Shown here in pieces: positions 51,961-61,223 of a DNA stretch of 64,000 nucleotides (position 1 is its first letter; each line of letters begins with the position of its first letter). The stretch spans positions 17,254 to 81,253 of the forward strand of contig JBDSEV010000029.1 of assembly GCA_039919885.1 (NCBI GenBank), given 5' to 3'. This stretch comes from JACMLD01 sp039919885 (GTDB lineage Bacteria > Bacteroidota > Bacteroidia > Chitinophagales > Chitinophagaceae). The notes beneath the pieces were generated by a model. It saw nothing but the letters and a program-made list of their open reading frames with translations, did not search any database and had not been told where the DNA came from. The translations under genes were made by a program, and so were the position numbers.

Positions 51961-53537
51961 ATGAAATCATCCTTCTTTTTTTTACTGATAGCAGCGCTGT
52001 TGCTGTTTTTTCCCGCAACCGCGCAATTGCCCACGCTTAATAGTTTTACCGCTGCCAACGCTACCGTGTTTATCGATTTTGATGGGCATTATGTCTCCGG
52101 AACCGCGTGGAACATGGATGGCCCGATCAACGCGGCCCCCGCCGGGTATGATGCCGGTGTAATTAATGAAATTTTCAGCCGGGTTGCAGAAGACTTCCGT
52201 CCTTTTAACCTCAATATAACTACCGACTCTACCCAGTACTGGCTGGCGCCGAAAAATAAGCGTATGCGCATCATCGTTACCCCTACTTCACAGTGATATG
52301 GCGCTGCGGGCGGTGTTGCTTATGCAGGATCCTTTACCTGGGGGGATAATACCCCGGCATGGGTTTTTTCAGCGTTGCTGGGTAACCGGCCAAAATGGGT
52401 GGCAGAGGCGGTGTCACATGAAATTGGCCACACCCTTGGCTTACAGCACCAGAGTGTATATGATGCAGCTTGCCATAAAACCGCCGAATACAGCACCGGC
52501 TGGGGAACCGGCGAGATAGGCTGGGCGCCCATTATGGGTGCAGGCTATTACCAGAATCATACCACCTGGAATATCGGTCCAAACACCATCAACTGCAGTA
52601 CCCTCCAAAATGATTTTGACATCATCAGTACCAGGAATGGTTTCGGCTTAAGACCCGATGATCATGGAAATAATAACTCCCTTGCCACAACCATTAATAT
52701 TTTCGCCGGTGCATTTACCTTGAGTGGTTTAATCAACAACGCTGCAGACGTGGATGTTTTTAAAATAATCATTCCCCATTCAACTTCACTTAAGCTGAAC
52801 GTGGTACCGCATAACGTGGGAGTCGGCGATGATGGTGCCAATGTAGATATAAAAGTAACCTTGCTGAACGGCGATGATTCTATAAACAGTTACAACCCCT
52901 CCACCCTTCTCAATGCCGGTGTTGATACCAACCTCAATGCCGGCACTTATTACCTGGTGGTAGATGGTGTGGGCAATATTTATCATGATGATGTGGGCAG
53001 CGTAGGATTGTACACCATCACCGGCAACATTGCGACTGTGTTGCCGTAGAATACTTCCGGTTCAACGGCAGCGTAACCAATAACCAGCACCAGCTTTCCT
53101 GGTTAATGCAAACAAATGAGTTGCTTAAACAGGTGATCCTTGAAACAGCACCCGATGCGCAGCATTTTACAGCGTTGGCGGCGCTCAGTGCCAGTACCCG
53201 TTCCTACAGCTACCATGTTTTGGGCGGTGAGGCCGTCTACTACCGGCTAAGAGCAATCACCGCTACCAATAACACCGGTTATACATCCAACATTATTTCT
53301 TTGAAAAGCAGGGTACCCATTGCCGCAGTGCAGGTGATCAATAATAACGGCGCCATTAGTTTTAAGAGCAGCGGTAATTTCAGCTACCAGTTATGGACGG
53401 TAACCGGCCAACTAATTGGCAAAGGAAGATTATTGCCCGGCATGAACCAACTGCCAGTGCGGGGCGCTAAGGGGGTGCTTGTATTGAATTACAGCAATGG
53501 CAGCCAATCCTTTACCCAAAAAATAATGCAACAATAA
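51961..53537 (+). pseudogene. Type IX secreted zinc metalloprotease, disrupted by a nonsense and a frameshift mutation
   Basis: Conceptually one protein of about 525 residues. Signal peptide (1-21), a protease domain with the metzincin zinc motif HEIGHTLGLQH (first His codon at 52417-52419), a pre-peptidase-like beta domain (about 230-360: DVDVFKIIIPHSTSLKLNVVP), an Ig-like region and a C-terminal type IX sorting domain (YQLWTVTGQLIGKGRLLPGMNQLPV ... GVLVLNYSNGSQSFTQKIMQQ). Two lesions: an in-frame TGA at 52294-52296, where the surrounding TSQ/YGAAGGVAY suggests an original TGG (Trp); and loss of one base near 53046 (CCG-GTA read as CCGTAG), which ends the frame after ATVLP while VEYFRFNGS continues in another frame. 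Otherwise the sequence reads well, so decay is recent, or the assembly has errors. Confidence 0.85.
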
Positions 53538-53596
53538 CCCGCGAGGCTTGTTTTATTTAGATGGTTTCTTCGTAAATTCGGAAAACCCATTTAAAT

Positions 53597-54070
53597 ATGA
53601 TCTGGAGAAAATTTAATGGTGATCCACTTGATCTTCCCATCAAACAGGCGGTTGAAAACACCATCAAAAGAGAAAGCAACAAAGGTTATCATCTTAAAGT
53701 TTGCATTGGTACCGACAGCCAGGTAAAAGGCAGCGACACCGAGTTTGCGACTGTTATTGTTTTTTTACGTGAAGGCCGTGGCGGTTTCATGTTCATCCAC
53801 AATGAAAAAACAAAGAACAGGTACAGTATCAAAGAACGCATGCTGGTAGAAGTAGCCAAAAGCATTGAAATTGCTTACGAACTCTGCCACCTTTTTACAA
53901 AATATGATGTAGATATGGAAGTGCATGCAGACATCAATACCAATCCCCATTTTAAAAGCAATGATGCCCTTAAGGAAGCAATGGGCTATATATTGGGAAT
54001 GGGCTTTGCGTTCAAGGCCAAGCCGGAAGCTTTTGCCAGCAGCAGTTGCGCCAATAAAATTGTTAACTAA
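53597..54070 (+). CDS. YkuK-family ribonuclease H-like protein
   Basis: 157 residues, full length for the DUF458/YkuK family. KVCIGTDSQVKGSDTEFATVIVFLREGRGG near residue 35 provides the first acidic residue of an RNase H-like fold (GTDSQ), with E at RMLVEVAKSIE and D at VDMEVHADINTNPHFKSN. Catalysis has not been shown for the family to my knowledge. A -7-like TAAATTCG lies 15 bp before the ATG (53574-53581). It converges with engB across a 130-bp gap. Confidence 0.88.
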   Translation: MIWRKFNGDPLDLPIKQAVENTIKRESNKGYHLKVCIGTDSQVKGSDTEFATVIVFLREGRGGFMFIHNEKTKNRYSIKERMLVEVAKSIEIAYELCHLFTKYDVDMEVHADINTNPHFKSNDALKEAMGYILGMGFAFKAKPEAFASSSCANKIVN

Positions 54071-54200
54071 AAACGCTTATTGCTGAAGGTTCATTGTTGT
54101 ACACTTGGGGTTTGAACACAACCCGTATCACTATCTGCATAAAATTAAATAGTTGAACCCCTGGCCCGTTGGTTTTATTATGAATTTTTAATGCCTGGCG

Positions 54201-54818
54201 TTAAGCCTCGGGCGGTCCCTTCTTAAACCGTGCATTTGCTTCGTGAATGAACTTGAGTATTTTATCCCTTCCCAGTTTTTTGATGGCGCTCGTTACAAAA
54301 TGTGCCGGTAGAAATTCCCAATCTTTACGCATCGCGTTTAAAAATGATTTTACATTGGCAGCCACCACACGCTGTGTTTCTTTATCTGCTTTGGTAAAAA
54401 TGAGCGCAAACGGTATCTGCCACTCCCCCAATTGGTTTACAAAATCCAGGTCCAGCTTTTGCGGTCCGTGCCGGCTGTCGATCAGCACAAATATATTCAC
54501 CAGGTTTTCTCTTTTGCGCAGGTAGTTCTCAATCATTTGCTCCCAGCGCCGCCGATCTTTTATCGAAACTTTCGCAAAACCATACCCGGGTAAGTCAACG
54601 ATGAACCAGCTTTTGTTGATGATAAAATGATTGATTAGTTGCGTCTTGCCAGGTGTGCCGGAAGTTTTAGCCAGTTTCTGGTTATTACACAACATATTAA
54701 TGACCGAACTTTTGCCGACGTTGCTACGCCCGATAAATGCATACTCCGCTTTGTCGGGAGGCGGGCACATGGTGTAATCGGGGCTGCTGATAACGTATTC
54801 CGCAGTATTAATTTCCAT
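54201..54818 (-). CDS. engB: Ribosome biogenesis GTP-binding protein YsxC/EngB
   Basis: 205 residues. Small essential GTPase needed for 50S subunit assembly. G1 motif GRSNVGKSS at 30-38, switch/G2 T in SGTPGKTQ, G3 DLPGYG (in FIVDLPGYGFAKV), G4 TKAD and G5 TSAIKK. The length and the IGRSNVGKSSVINMLCNNQKLAKTSGTPGKTQ stretch identify EngB rather than Era or EngA. It is divergent from ubiE. A -7-like TACCTTCG lies 4 bp before its ATG, so it probably has almost no leader. Confidence 0.97.
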   Translation of the reverse strand: MEINTAEYVISSPDYTMCPPPDKAEYAFIGRSNVGKSSVINMLCNNQKLAKTSGTPGKTQLINHFIINKSWFIVDLPGYGFAKVSIKDRRRWEQMIENYLRKRENLVNIFVLIDSRHGPQKLDLDFVNQLGEWQIPFALIFTKADKETQRVVAANVKSFLNAMRKDWEFLPAHFVTSAIKKLGRDKILKFIHEANARFKKGPPEA

Positions 54819-54822
54819 GGCG

Positions 54823-54830
54823 CGAAGGTA
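54823..54830 (-). promoter_or_regulatory. -7-like element of engB, 4 bp before its ATG
   Basis: On the minus strand TACCTTCG (one mismatch to TAnnTTTG) ends 4 bp before the start codon, predicting a transcript start at about the ATG. Confidence 0.35.
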
Positions 54831-54953
54831 AACAGTTCATCGCTCGCCCTCCAATACTTAGCTTCCTTTCTCTCAAAAATGTACTTCCCGGCAGGCGCGC
54901 GGTATTTTGGGGTCTGAATCTTGTATAGGCCACACTAAATGCTTTCTTCAACT

Positions 54954-54961
54954 TATCTTTA
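54954..54961 (+). promoter_or_regulatory. -7-like element of ubiE, 7 bp before its ATG
   Basis: TATCTTTA (one mismatch at the last base) ends 7 bp before the ATG at 54969. It also favours 54969 over the in-frame ATG at 54939, which would lie upstream of the promoter element. Confidence 0.4.
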
Positions 54962-54968
54962 CCCCCCC

Positions 54969-55733
54969 ATGAATAAAAGGCTTCCACACGATACCGTTGT
55001 GCCGTTCAAAGACTCGACGCAATCCAAAAAACAGCAGGTAGCAGGCATGTTTGACCAGATAGCCTTCCGGTACGACTTCCTGAACCGCTTCCTGAGCGGC
55101 GGTATTGACATCTACTGGCGCAAAAGGGCCATCCGGGAATTACAGGCACTACAGCCGAAGATCCTCCTGGACGTGGCTACCGGCACCGCAGACATGGCCA
55201 TTATGAGCCATAAATTTCTGAAACCGCAAACAATTGTTGGCATAGATATTTCAGAAGGGATGCTGCAATTGGGCAGGAAAAAGATAGCCAACTTGTTGTT
55301 AAATAAGCAGATAGCACTTTACCAGGGGGACAGCGAGGCAATAAACTTTGCCACTGATACGTTTGATGCCATAACGGTAGCTTTCGGAGTGCGCAACTTT
55401 GAAAATCTCCGGCAGGGGCTGGCCGAAATGAAGCGGGTGTTAAAGCCTGGCGGCAAACTGGTAGTGCTGGAATTTTCGAAGCCAAAACAAGCTGTTGTAA
55501 AAGGGTTCTACAACTTGTATATGCGTTTTGTAACCCCCGGCATTGGTAAGCTGATTGCTAAAAATGCCGAAGCTTACCAGTATTTGAACGACTCTGTACA
55601 AAAATTTCCCGAGGGAGATGATTTTATAACCATAATGAATGATGTTGGATACACTGCTACTTATTTTACAAAACTTACAGGAGGAATATGTACCATTTAT
55701 TGCGGTTCAAAAAACAGCAGCCCGGCATTGTAG
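54969..55733 (+). CDS. ubiE: Demethylmenaquinone methyltransferase (UbiE/MenG)
   Basis: SAM-dependent C-methyltransferase for the last step of menaquinone synthesis, the likely respiratory quinone in this group. 254 residues from the ATG at 54969 (MNKRLPHDTVVPF). Signature stretches: MFDQIAFRYDFLNRFLSGGIDIYWRKRAIRE, LDVATGTADMAI (SAM motif I), IDISEGML, GDSEAINFATDTFDAITVAFGVRNFEN, and MKRVLKPGGKLVVLEFSKP. The 3' end overlaps the start of porT by 46 bp, a conserved pair in Bacteroidota. Confidence 0.96.
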   Translation: MNKRLPHDTVVPFKDSTQSKKQQVAGMFDQIAFRYDFLNRFLSGGIDIYWRKRAIRELQALQPKILLDVATGTADMAIMSHKFLKPQTIVGIDISEGMLQLGRKKIANLLLNKQIALYQGDSEAINFATDTFDAITVAFGVRNFENLRQGLAEMKRVLKPGGKLVVLEFSKPKQAVVKGFYNLYMRFVTPGIGKLIAKNAEAYQYLNDSVQKFPEGDDFITIMNDVGYTATYFTKLTGGICTIYCGSKNSSPAL

Positions 55734-56428
55734 CAGTGCTTTTATTACTGTGTTCGTCATTTTCAGCTTTTGCGCAGCTCAGGGATGGGCTTAACCTACC
55801 CGATAACGATGAGAAATCATATCATATCGGCATTGTCGTAATGGGTGTGAGCAGCCGTTTCCAGATTAGTCAGCATCCCCGGTTTTTACAAAATGATTCC
55901 GTTCTTTCCGTATATCCCGAGAACACCGGCGGCATTGGTATTGGCGGTATGCATACGTTTCGCATCGGCAGCCATTGGGACGCAAGGGTTGTTTTCCCTC
56001 AATTACTTTTTGCGAATAAAGTAATCACCTACGAGCTAAAATATCCACAAAGCGGTGAAGCAGCCGTTACAAAAAAATCAATCGAATCCATTTTGCTGGG
56101 CATCCCCATCCAGGTTAAATATAAAAGCGACCGCATCAGGAATTTTCGCGTCTATATGATGGGTGGTGTTAAGTTCGAAACGGATTTGTCATCCAAGGCT
56201 AGGGCAAAGAATGCAGACGATCTTGTAAAACTCAAAGGCTCCGATTTTGGCATCGAAGCCGGCATCGGTTTTAATTTCTATATGCGCTATTTTGTGCTCT
56301 CCCCCGAAATAAAAGTAAGCAATGGCATCAGTAATGTACACAGTCGGGATGCCAACCTCAAATTCTCCAGTGTAATCGATAAGATACAATCGCGTCAAAT
56401 TGTGTTCTCACTGATTTTTGAAGGATAG
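55688..56428 (+). CDS. porT: Type IX secretion / gliding protein PorT
   Basis: 246 residues. Signal peptide at about 10-29 (IVAVLLLLCSSFSAFAQ) then an eight-strand-like barrel: KSYHIGIVVMGVSSRFQISQHP, GGIGIGGMHTFRIGSHWDARVVFPQLLFANKVITYEL, SILLGIPIQVKYKSDRIRNFRVYMMGGVKFETDL and a terminal strand QIVFSLIFEG. PorT is an outer-membrane protein required for type IX secretion, so it tells that the organism has this system, as does the sorting domain of the pseudogene at 51961-53537. The start lies inside ubiE, 3 bp after AGGAGG (55679-55684), a rare strong Shine-Dalgarno-like match here that fits coupled translation. Confidence 0.93.
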   Translation: MYHLLRFKKQQPGIVAVLLLLCSSFSAFAQLRDGLNLPDNDEKSYHIGIVVMGVSSRFQISQHPRFLQNDSVLSVYPENTGGIGIGGMHTFRIGSHWDARVVFPQLLFANKVITYELKYPQSGEAAVTKKSIESILLGIPIQVKYKSDRIRNFRVYMMGGVKFETDLSSKARAKNADDLVKLKGSDFGIEAGIGFNFYMRYFVLSPEIKVSNGISNVHSRDANLKFSSVIDKIQSRQIVFSLIFEG

Positions 56429-56496
56429 TTGCTGTTACAAACTTGGATGGACAGCTGGTACGGTTACAGTTAAAATCTACTCACCTTTATTTTATT

Positions 56497-56788
56497 CAAC
56501 CCCTGCAGGGTTGTCTTTTGCCGCGCAATGCACCGCAGGTTGCGCCTGCGGCTACTTTTGCTCAAGCCCTGCAGGCTTGTGCGCGGCGATACATATAACC
56601 TGCAGCGGCGTGGCAGAAGCATACTTGTTGGCCGCAACAAGACTTCGATTTAAGCAATGACGGAAAATATTGCGTAGGCGGAAAAGGGGTGAAGGGCTTT
56701 AACAATAAAAGCCTGAATGGCTTTAACAAAAGTAACCCGGTTGCAACCCGGGGATCAACAAACAAGAGATACAACTCCGGAGGAGTTG
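56497..56788. repeat. Cluster of short palindromic (REP-like) hairpins
   Basis: At least five compact hairpins: 56497-56513 (CAACCC/GGGTTG, loop CTGCA), 56533-56551 (CCGCAGG/CCTGCGG), 56563-56579 (CAAGCC/GGCTTG, loop CTGCA again), 56708-56724 (AAAGCC/GGCTTT) and 56772-56788 (CAACTCC/GGAGTTG). Four are exactly 17 nt long. A GGTTGCAACC palindrome lies between the last two. The rest of 56429-57095 holds no gene. Similar hairpins are scattered through many Bacteroidota genomes. Confidence 0.75.
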
Positions 56789-57095
56789 AACACCGGTATA
56801 AAATGAAAACAGTCCACCCTGCTACCAAGTGGATTAATTCTTTTCCTGGATGTTTGTACCGGCCCCGGTTTATCTTCCTACGGCACTGATTTTGAATGTC
56901 AGCGACCTTTACAAAAAGGTTAAAGCGGACGATGTTGGTGCTGCCGGTGTTGAGCGGAACAGCATGAAACAATTACCATCAGACAGGTTTGTAATTTACG
57001 GGTTTGCAGTCTGACTTCACGTAATAATTGTCGGTTTCCGGTGACCTTTAAATACTTTACATTCGCTGTCAGCAATTTTCTTAAAGACAAGTATT

Positions 57096-57890
57096 GTGAA
57101 AAAATTTATTAGGAAATGGTTAGTCGACTCCCATATTTATACACATGTCAAATTCTCAGCATTTTTCAAGGTTTACCAGTACCTGTTCAAACCGGAGGTA
57201 ATTCAGCAACACAATAAAGAAGTCGCTTTATACAAATCATTTCTTAGCTCGCCCCAATTAATTTTTGATATTGGTGCATATGACGGGCATAAAACTGCTG
57301 CATTTGCCAGCTTCAGCAAAAAAGTAGTCAGTTGTGAACCAGACCCGGAAAATTTCAGCCTCCTGTCAATACGATTTAGAAATCAAAAAAATATCTGCCT
57401 GTATAATGTTGCTTTATCAAATCATGCCGGAACAGAAACTTTGTTTATTCATCACAATGCCTCCGCTTTTAATACATTAAACCCAACCTGGAAAAATATT
57501 CTCGAAAATGACAACCTGGCTCGATGGGATGAAAAAATTACTTTTTTACCAGAAAATAAAATTGAAGTAGCGTGTATTACCATTGATTCGCTGATACAAA
57601 AACACGGACTCCCGGATTTTATAAAAATAGATGTTGAAGGCTATGAGAAAGAAGTGATTGAAGGTCTTTCCCAGGGGGTGCCATGTATATCATTTGAATG
57701 CTTGTTGCCGGATTTTTTACCACAACTTAATTTTATACTATCAAAATTGCTGGCCTTTAACCCATCTGTAATTTTCAATGTGATACATCAAGAGTTGCTG
57801 TTATTTCCTGAATTTATAGATTACCAGCAAATGGCTGTGTGGCTAAAAACCTGCAAATTGCATTCTTTTGACCTGGTTGCTAAAACATAA
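57096..57890 (+). CDS. FkbM-family SAM-dependent methyltransferase
   Basis: 264 residues, starting with GTG at 57096. The FkbM domain is recognisable: LIFDIGAYDGHKTAAFASFSKKVVSCEPDPENFSLL (SAM motif I and the acidic residue of motif II), NVALSNHAGTETLFI, and the family's ITIDSLIQKHGLPDFIKIDVEGYEKEVIEGL. FkbM proteins O-methylate sugars or other small molecules, often in glycan clusters. The gene appears more AT-rich than its neighbours, has a palindrome cluster on its left and no operon partner, which suggests a recent arrival. The Wzi-like protein gene 200 bp downstream on the other strand is the only possible glycan link. Confidence 0.88.
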   Translation: MKKFIRKWLVDSHIYTHVKFSAFFKVYQYLFKPEVIQQHNKEVALYKSFLSSPQLIFDIGAYDGHKTAAFASFSKKVVSCEPDPENFSLLSIRFRNQKNICLYNVALSNHAGTETLFIHHNASAFNTLNPTWKNILENDNLARWDEKITFLPENKIEVACITIDSLIQKHGLPDFIKIDVEGYEKEVIEGLSQGVPCISFECLLPDFLPQLNFILSKLLAFNPSVIFNVIHQELLLFPEFIDYQQMAVWLKTCKLHSFDLVAKT

Positions 57891-58095
57891 TATACTGCAT
57901 CGACTGTCGATTTCCTTTTTAAAAGGAGTATTGTTTTTCGCCATGGCCAAAGCAGTTACCAATAAAAATAAATTCAATTAGTCTAATACCTACCATGACC
58001 TCTTTTAGGAAATGCCGACCGTTCCCGCGGTCACCTTTTTAGTATCATCTAAACTACCGCTGCGAAATAAGTTTGCCGATTCGCCCGGCCCTTGT

Positions 58096-59841
58096 TTAAT
58101 AGTCGTACTCCCTCCTGAACATATTTAAACGCAACCCAATACTGAACAAGGTAGATTTTTGTGCGAGCACGGCTGCGCTGGGTACACTTAATTTCCGATA
58201 TAGTACGGTGGCATCAATATATAAGTTTTCCAACACTTCATAGCCAACCCACAAAGATGCATTTGCCCCGGTAGCTTTCACCTTGTTACCGGTTGTATAG
58301 CCATAATCCGTTGCCCGGTTACCATTCAGTATAAAAATATTACTGCCGTAATCGCTGTTTGCTGTATCCAATCCCTGCCGGAATACAATCAGCTTCGCCT
58401 GGACATTCCATTTTGGCGCAGGCTGGTAGCGGATGATACCAATTGCTTCGATAAAGTTGGCACCCAGCGGATGCGCAAGTGGCTGGTTGTAATGACTATA
58501 ATTTGCTACTGAATCAAAATGTGAATAGGTAAATGGCCGAACATAATTTATCTCGCCCTGCAGATCAAAGTTTTTTAATTTAAAAGCATCGATGTATTTA
58601 AACCCTGCCTGGATCGCCTGTTTATTTCCCCACCATCCATTGCCTGATTTTACTTCGCTCAGTTTAAACTCATCCAGCAATACCTGACCGTATAATTGAA
58701 CCGTGTGGGCAATATTGGCTTTAAAATTAAATCCTACATTGGCATTATCGGGACTTCCATTTTGCTGCTCTGCGGAACGCAGAAATATAATAGGGTTCAG
58801 GTAACCAAATTCGTAGTGATTGGTGCGACCAAAAATTACAGACTCAAACAGACCGATGTTCAGCCACCTGGTAGCTTGCAGGCTGAGGTGATGGATGCTG
58901 GCATATTTCTTTGGCAACAATTTATCGCCCGCGCTGGTGCCATTGGATAATTCCATGAAAAGATTCTGGTAATTGATCTTCCAGATATGTGTGTTCAGCT
59001 TGAGAAACAGGTTACTGGCGGCAAAATCGCTGAGGAACAAGCTGCGGTAGCCATCGCCAATAAAATTTCGATCATATCCAAACTGTATATTGATGTATTT
59101 GGTAGCATTAAAATGTATGGAGCCGCGGGCATCAAAATAATCATAACCCGTGGTTTTAAAAGTCTTGTAAAAACCTGCACCAGGCACCGCATTAAACTTT
59201 TTTTCCCATTGCTGCACAAAAGACGGCGTTCGTTCCTGGTTATCGGTTGCGTAGAAATCGAACCCTATTTTTTTAGCAATCAGTCCGCGGAAACGAACGC
59301 CTTTGCTGTTCAGGTAAATATGCTGGCTGTTATCGCCCGTTTCCCTTCCTTGCACCTGCTGAACAACCGGGTTAATGGCCAGGAAAAAGTCTTTCTGGTT
59401 CACCTGGAAGAAATCAGCTTTCGTTGCATATAAAGATCCCAGCAGCGGTTTTTTACTTTTAAATGAACTGCTGATGTCGAGGGTTACCCACTCGCTGCTG
59501 TTCATCAGCGCATCGTGCATATTGTATACATCCGTAGGCGTAAAAAAAGCTGCCCGCTTAGCGCGTTCATATTGTGTAGAATCATCAGTAACGGGAATTT
59601 CACCCGCAGATTTTATGAGTGATGCGGTGCTGTAATACCGTTCAATTCCCTCCACCATTGTTTTCCGCAAATAAGGCTTGGTGGCGGAAAAGCCAACAGA
59701 AGAATCATTCATGAGTTTGATATCCATCCGGTTCAATAACCAGTTTTCTTTGGCACCCTGGGGAAGATTAACAGACTGTGCCAGTGACCATGCGGGAATA
59801 ATAAAAATAAGCCAGCTAAGCGTGGTTTTTTTAAATTGCAT
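58096..59841 (-). CDS. Wzi-like outer-membrane protein (capsule assembly Wzi / RemB-like)
   Basis: 581 residues. Signal peptide at 1-21 (LSWLIFIIPAWSLAQ). A helical N-terminal region (about 30-150) precedes a large beta-barrel domain with many aromatic-bounded strands (YDYFDARGSIHFNATKYINIQFGYDRNFIGDGYRSLFLSDFAASNLFLKLNTHIWKINYQNLF is characteristic; later GAFYEF-like HLSLQATRWLNIGLFESVIFG). This matches the Wzi superfamily; relatives in Bacteroidota include the gliding protein RemB. The last strand ends LFSIGLRLNMFRREYDY. The function is probably surface polysaccharide or adhesin related. It is divergent from pyrC with only 38 bp between the start codons. Confidence 0.75.
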   Translation of the reverse strand: MQFKKTTLSWLIFIIPAWSLAQSVNLPQGAKENWLLNRMDIKLMNDSSVGFSATKPYLRKTMVEGIERYYSTASLIKSAGEIPVTDDSTQYERAKRAAFFTPTDVYNMHDALMNSSEWVTLDISSSFKSKKPLLGSLYATKADFFQVNQKDFFLAINPVVQQVQGRETGDNSQHIYLNSKGVRFRGLIAKKIGFDFYATDNQERTPSFVQQWEKKFNAVPGAGFYKTFKTTGYDYFDARGSIHFNATKYINIQFGYDRNFIGDGYRSLFLSDFAASNLFLKLNTHIWKINYQNLFMELSNGTSAGDKLLPKKYASIHHLSLQATRWLNIGLFESVIFGRTNHYEFGYLNPIIFLRSAEQQNGSPDNANVGFNFKANIAHTVQLYGQVLLDEFKLSEVKSGNGWWGNKQAIQAGFKYIDAFKLKNFDLQGEINYVRPFTYSHFDSVANYSHYNQPLAHPLGANFIEAIGIIRYQPAPKWNVQAKLIVFRQGLDTANSDYGSNIFILNGNRATDYGYTTGNKVKATGANASLWVGYEVLENLYIDATVLYRKLSVPSAAVLAQKSTLFSIGLRLNMFRREYDY

Positions 59842-59868
59842 GCAATAGTTTTTTTAGAGGATAAAGCC

Positions 59869-59876
59869 TATACTTG
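59869..59876 (+). promoter_or_regulatory. -7-like element of pyrC, 3 bp before its ATG
   Basis: TATACTTG (one mismatch to TAnnTTTG) ends 3 bp before the ATG at 59880. It supports this start over the TTG at 59874, which lies inside the element. Confidence 0.35.
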
Positions 59877-59879
59877 TAT

Positions 59880-61223
59880 ATGTTTCAAAAATACCTGATC
59901 AGGAATATTTCGGTTGTAAACGAAGGTAAGATAATGAGCCGGGATGTATTTATCAAAAACGGCCGAATTGAAAAGATAGCAGAGAGGATTGTTACCCGCG
60001 AAGCCGTGATAGAAATCAAGGGAGAAGGCAAATATCTTTTGCCGGGCGCCATTGACGACCAGGTACATTTCCGGGAGCCAGGCCTTACCTACAAAGCAAC
60101 TATTTATAGTGAATCCAAAGCCGCTGTAGCTGGCGGCGTAACTTCTTTTATGGAGATGCCCAATACCGTACCGCCTGCTTTTACCCAGGATTTACTGGAG
60201 CAGAAATACGAGATTGCGCGCCAAACATCGCTGGCCAATTACTCATTTTTTATGGGTACCAGCAACGACAATACAGAAGAAGCCCTGCGAACAAATGAAA
60301 AAAAGAACAGTATCTGCGGCATCAAAATATTTATGGGTTCTTCTACCGGCGGCTTGCTGGTAGACAGCCCGCTGGCGCTCGACAAACTTTTTTCGGAAAG
60401 CGAAGTGCTGATTGCCACCCACTGTGAAAATGAAAAAATGATCAAAGCCAATTACGACCGGCTGAAAGCAGCCAAAGGTGTCCTGACCGCGGCGGATCAC
60501 CCACTTATCCGTGACGAGGAAAACTGTTTTGAAAGTTCTTTTTATGCAATCCAGTATGCCAAAAAACACAATAGCCGGCTACACATTTTACACATCAGTA
60601 CGGCTAAAGAACTACAGCTTTTCACCAATCTTATACCATTAAAGGACAAACGCATAACCGCGGAAGTATGCGTGCACCATCTTCATTTTACGGCAGATGA
60701 CTACGCTGCTAAGGGAAACCTGATTAAGTGCAACCCGGCCATTAAAGCCGCATACAACCGTGATGCCCTTTGGGAGGCACTCCTGGACGACCGGCTTGAT
60801 GTGATTGCTACCGACCATGCGCCCCATACCTGGGAAGAAAAAAACGAGCCGTACGAAAAAGCGCATGCCGGCCTGCCCCTGGTGCAGCACGCTTTATCGC
60901 TGATGCTGCACTATGTAAAACAGGGCAAAATTTCGCTGGAAAAAGTAGTGGAAAAAATGAGTCATGCAGTGGCGGATTGCTTCCAGGTAGCAGAACGCGG
61001 CTATATACGCGAAGGCTATTGGGCAGACCTGGTGATTGTAAACCTGGATCAACCCACCACCGTAAGCAAAGCAAACATTTTATATAAATGCGGATGGAGC
61101 CCCCTGGAAGGCTTTGTTTTTCCTTCAGCCGTTACCCACACGTTTGTGAATGGTCACCTGGTTTATGGAAATGGGATGTGGGATGAATCTAATATGGGTG
61201 AGCGACTGGCTTTTGATCGTTAA
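59880..61223 (+). CDS. pyrC: Dihydroorotase (class I)
   Basis: Zinc amidohydrolase of pyrimidine synthesis, interconverting carbamoyl aspartate and dihydroorotate. 447 residues. Landmarks: FREPGLT near residue 64, PNTVPPA, KIFMGSS (the Lys normally carboxylated to bridge the metals), ATHCENE, LHILHIST and IATDHAPHTWEEK. In the N-terminal metal motif D-x-H-x-H the first His is replaced: the sequence is D59-D60-Q61-V62-H63. The codon is CAG (60060-60062). The other ligands are in place, so the enzyme is probably active; Gln here may be a lineage feature, but I cannot verify this. It is divergent from the Wzi-like gene. Confidence 0.92.
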   Translation: MFQKYLIRNISVVNEGKIMSRDVFIKNGRIEKIAERIVTREAVIEIKGEGKYLLPGAIDDQVHFREPGLTYKATIYSESKAAVAGGVTSFMEMPNTVPPAFTQDLLEQKYEIARQTSLANYSFFMGTSNDNTEEALRTNEKKNSICGIKIFMGSSTGGLLVDSPLALDKLFSESEVLIATHCENEKMIKANYDRLKAAKGVLTAADHPLIRDEENCFESSFYAIQYAKKHNSRLHILHISTAKELQLFTNLIPLKDKRITAEVCVHHLHFTADDYAAKGNLIKCNPAIKAAYNRDALWEALLDDRLDVIATDHAPHTWEEKNEPYEKAHAGLPLVQHALSLMLHYVKQGKISLEKVVEKMSHAVADCFQVAERGYIREGYWADLVIVNLDQPTTVSKANILYKCGWSPLEGFVFPSAVTHTFVNGHLVYGNGMWDESNMGERLAFDR

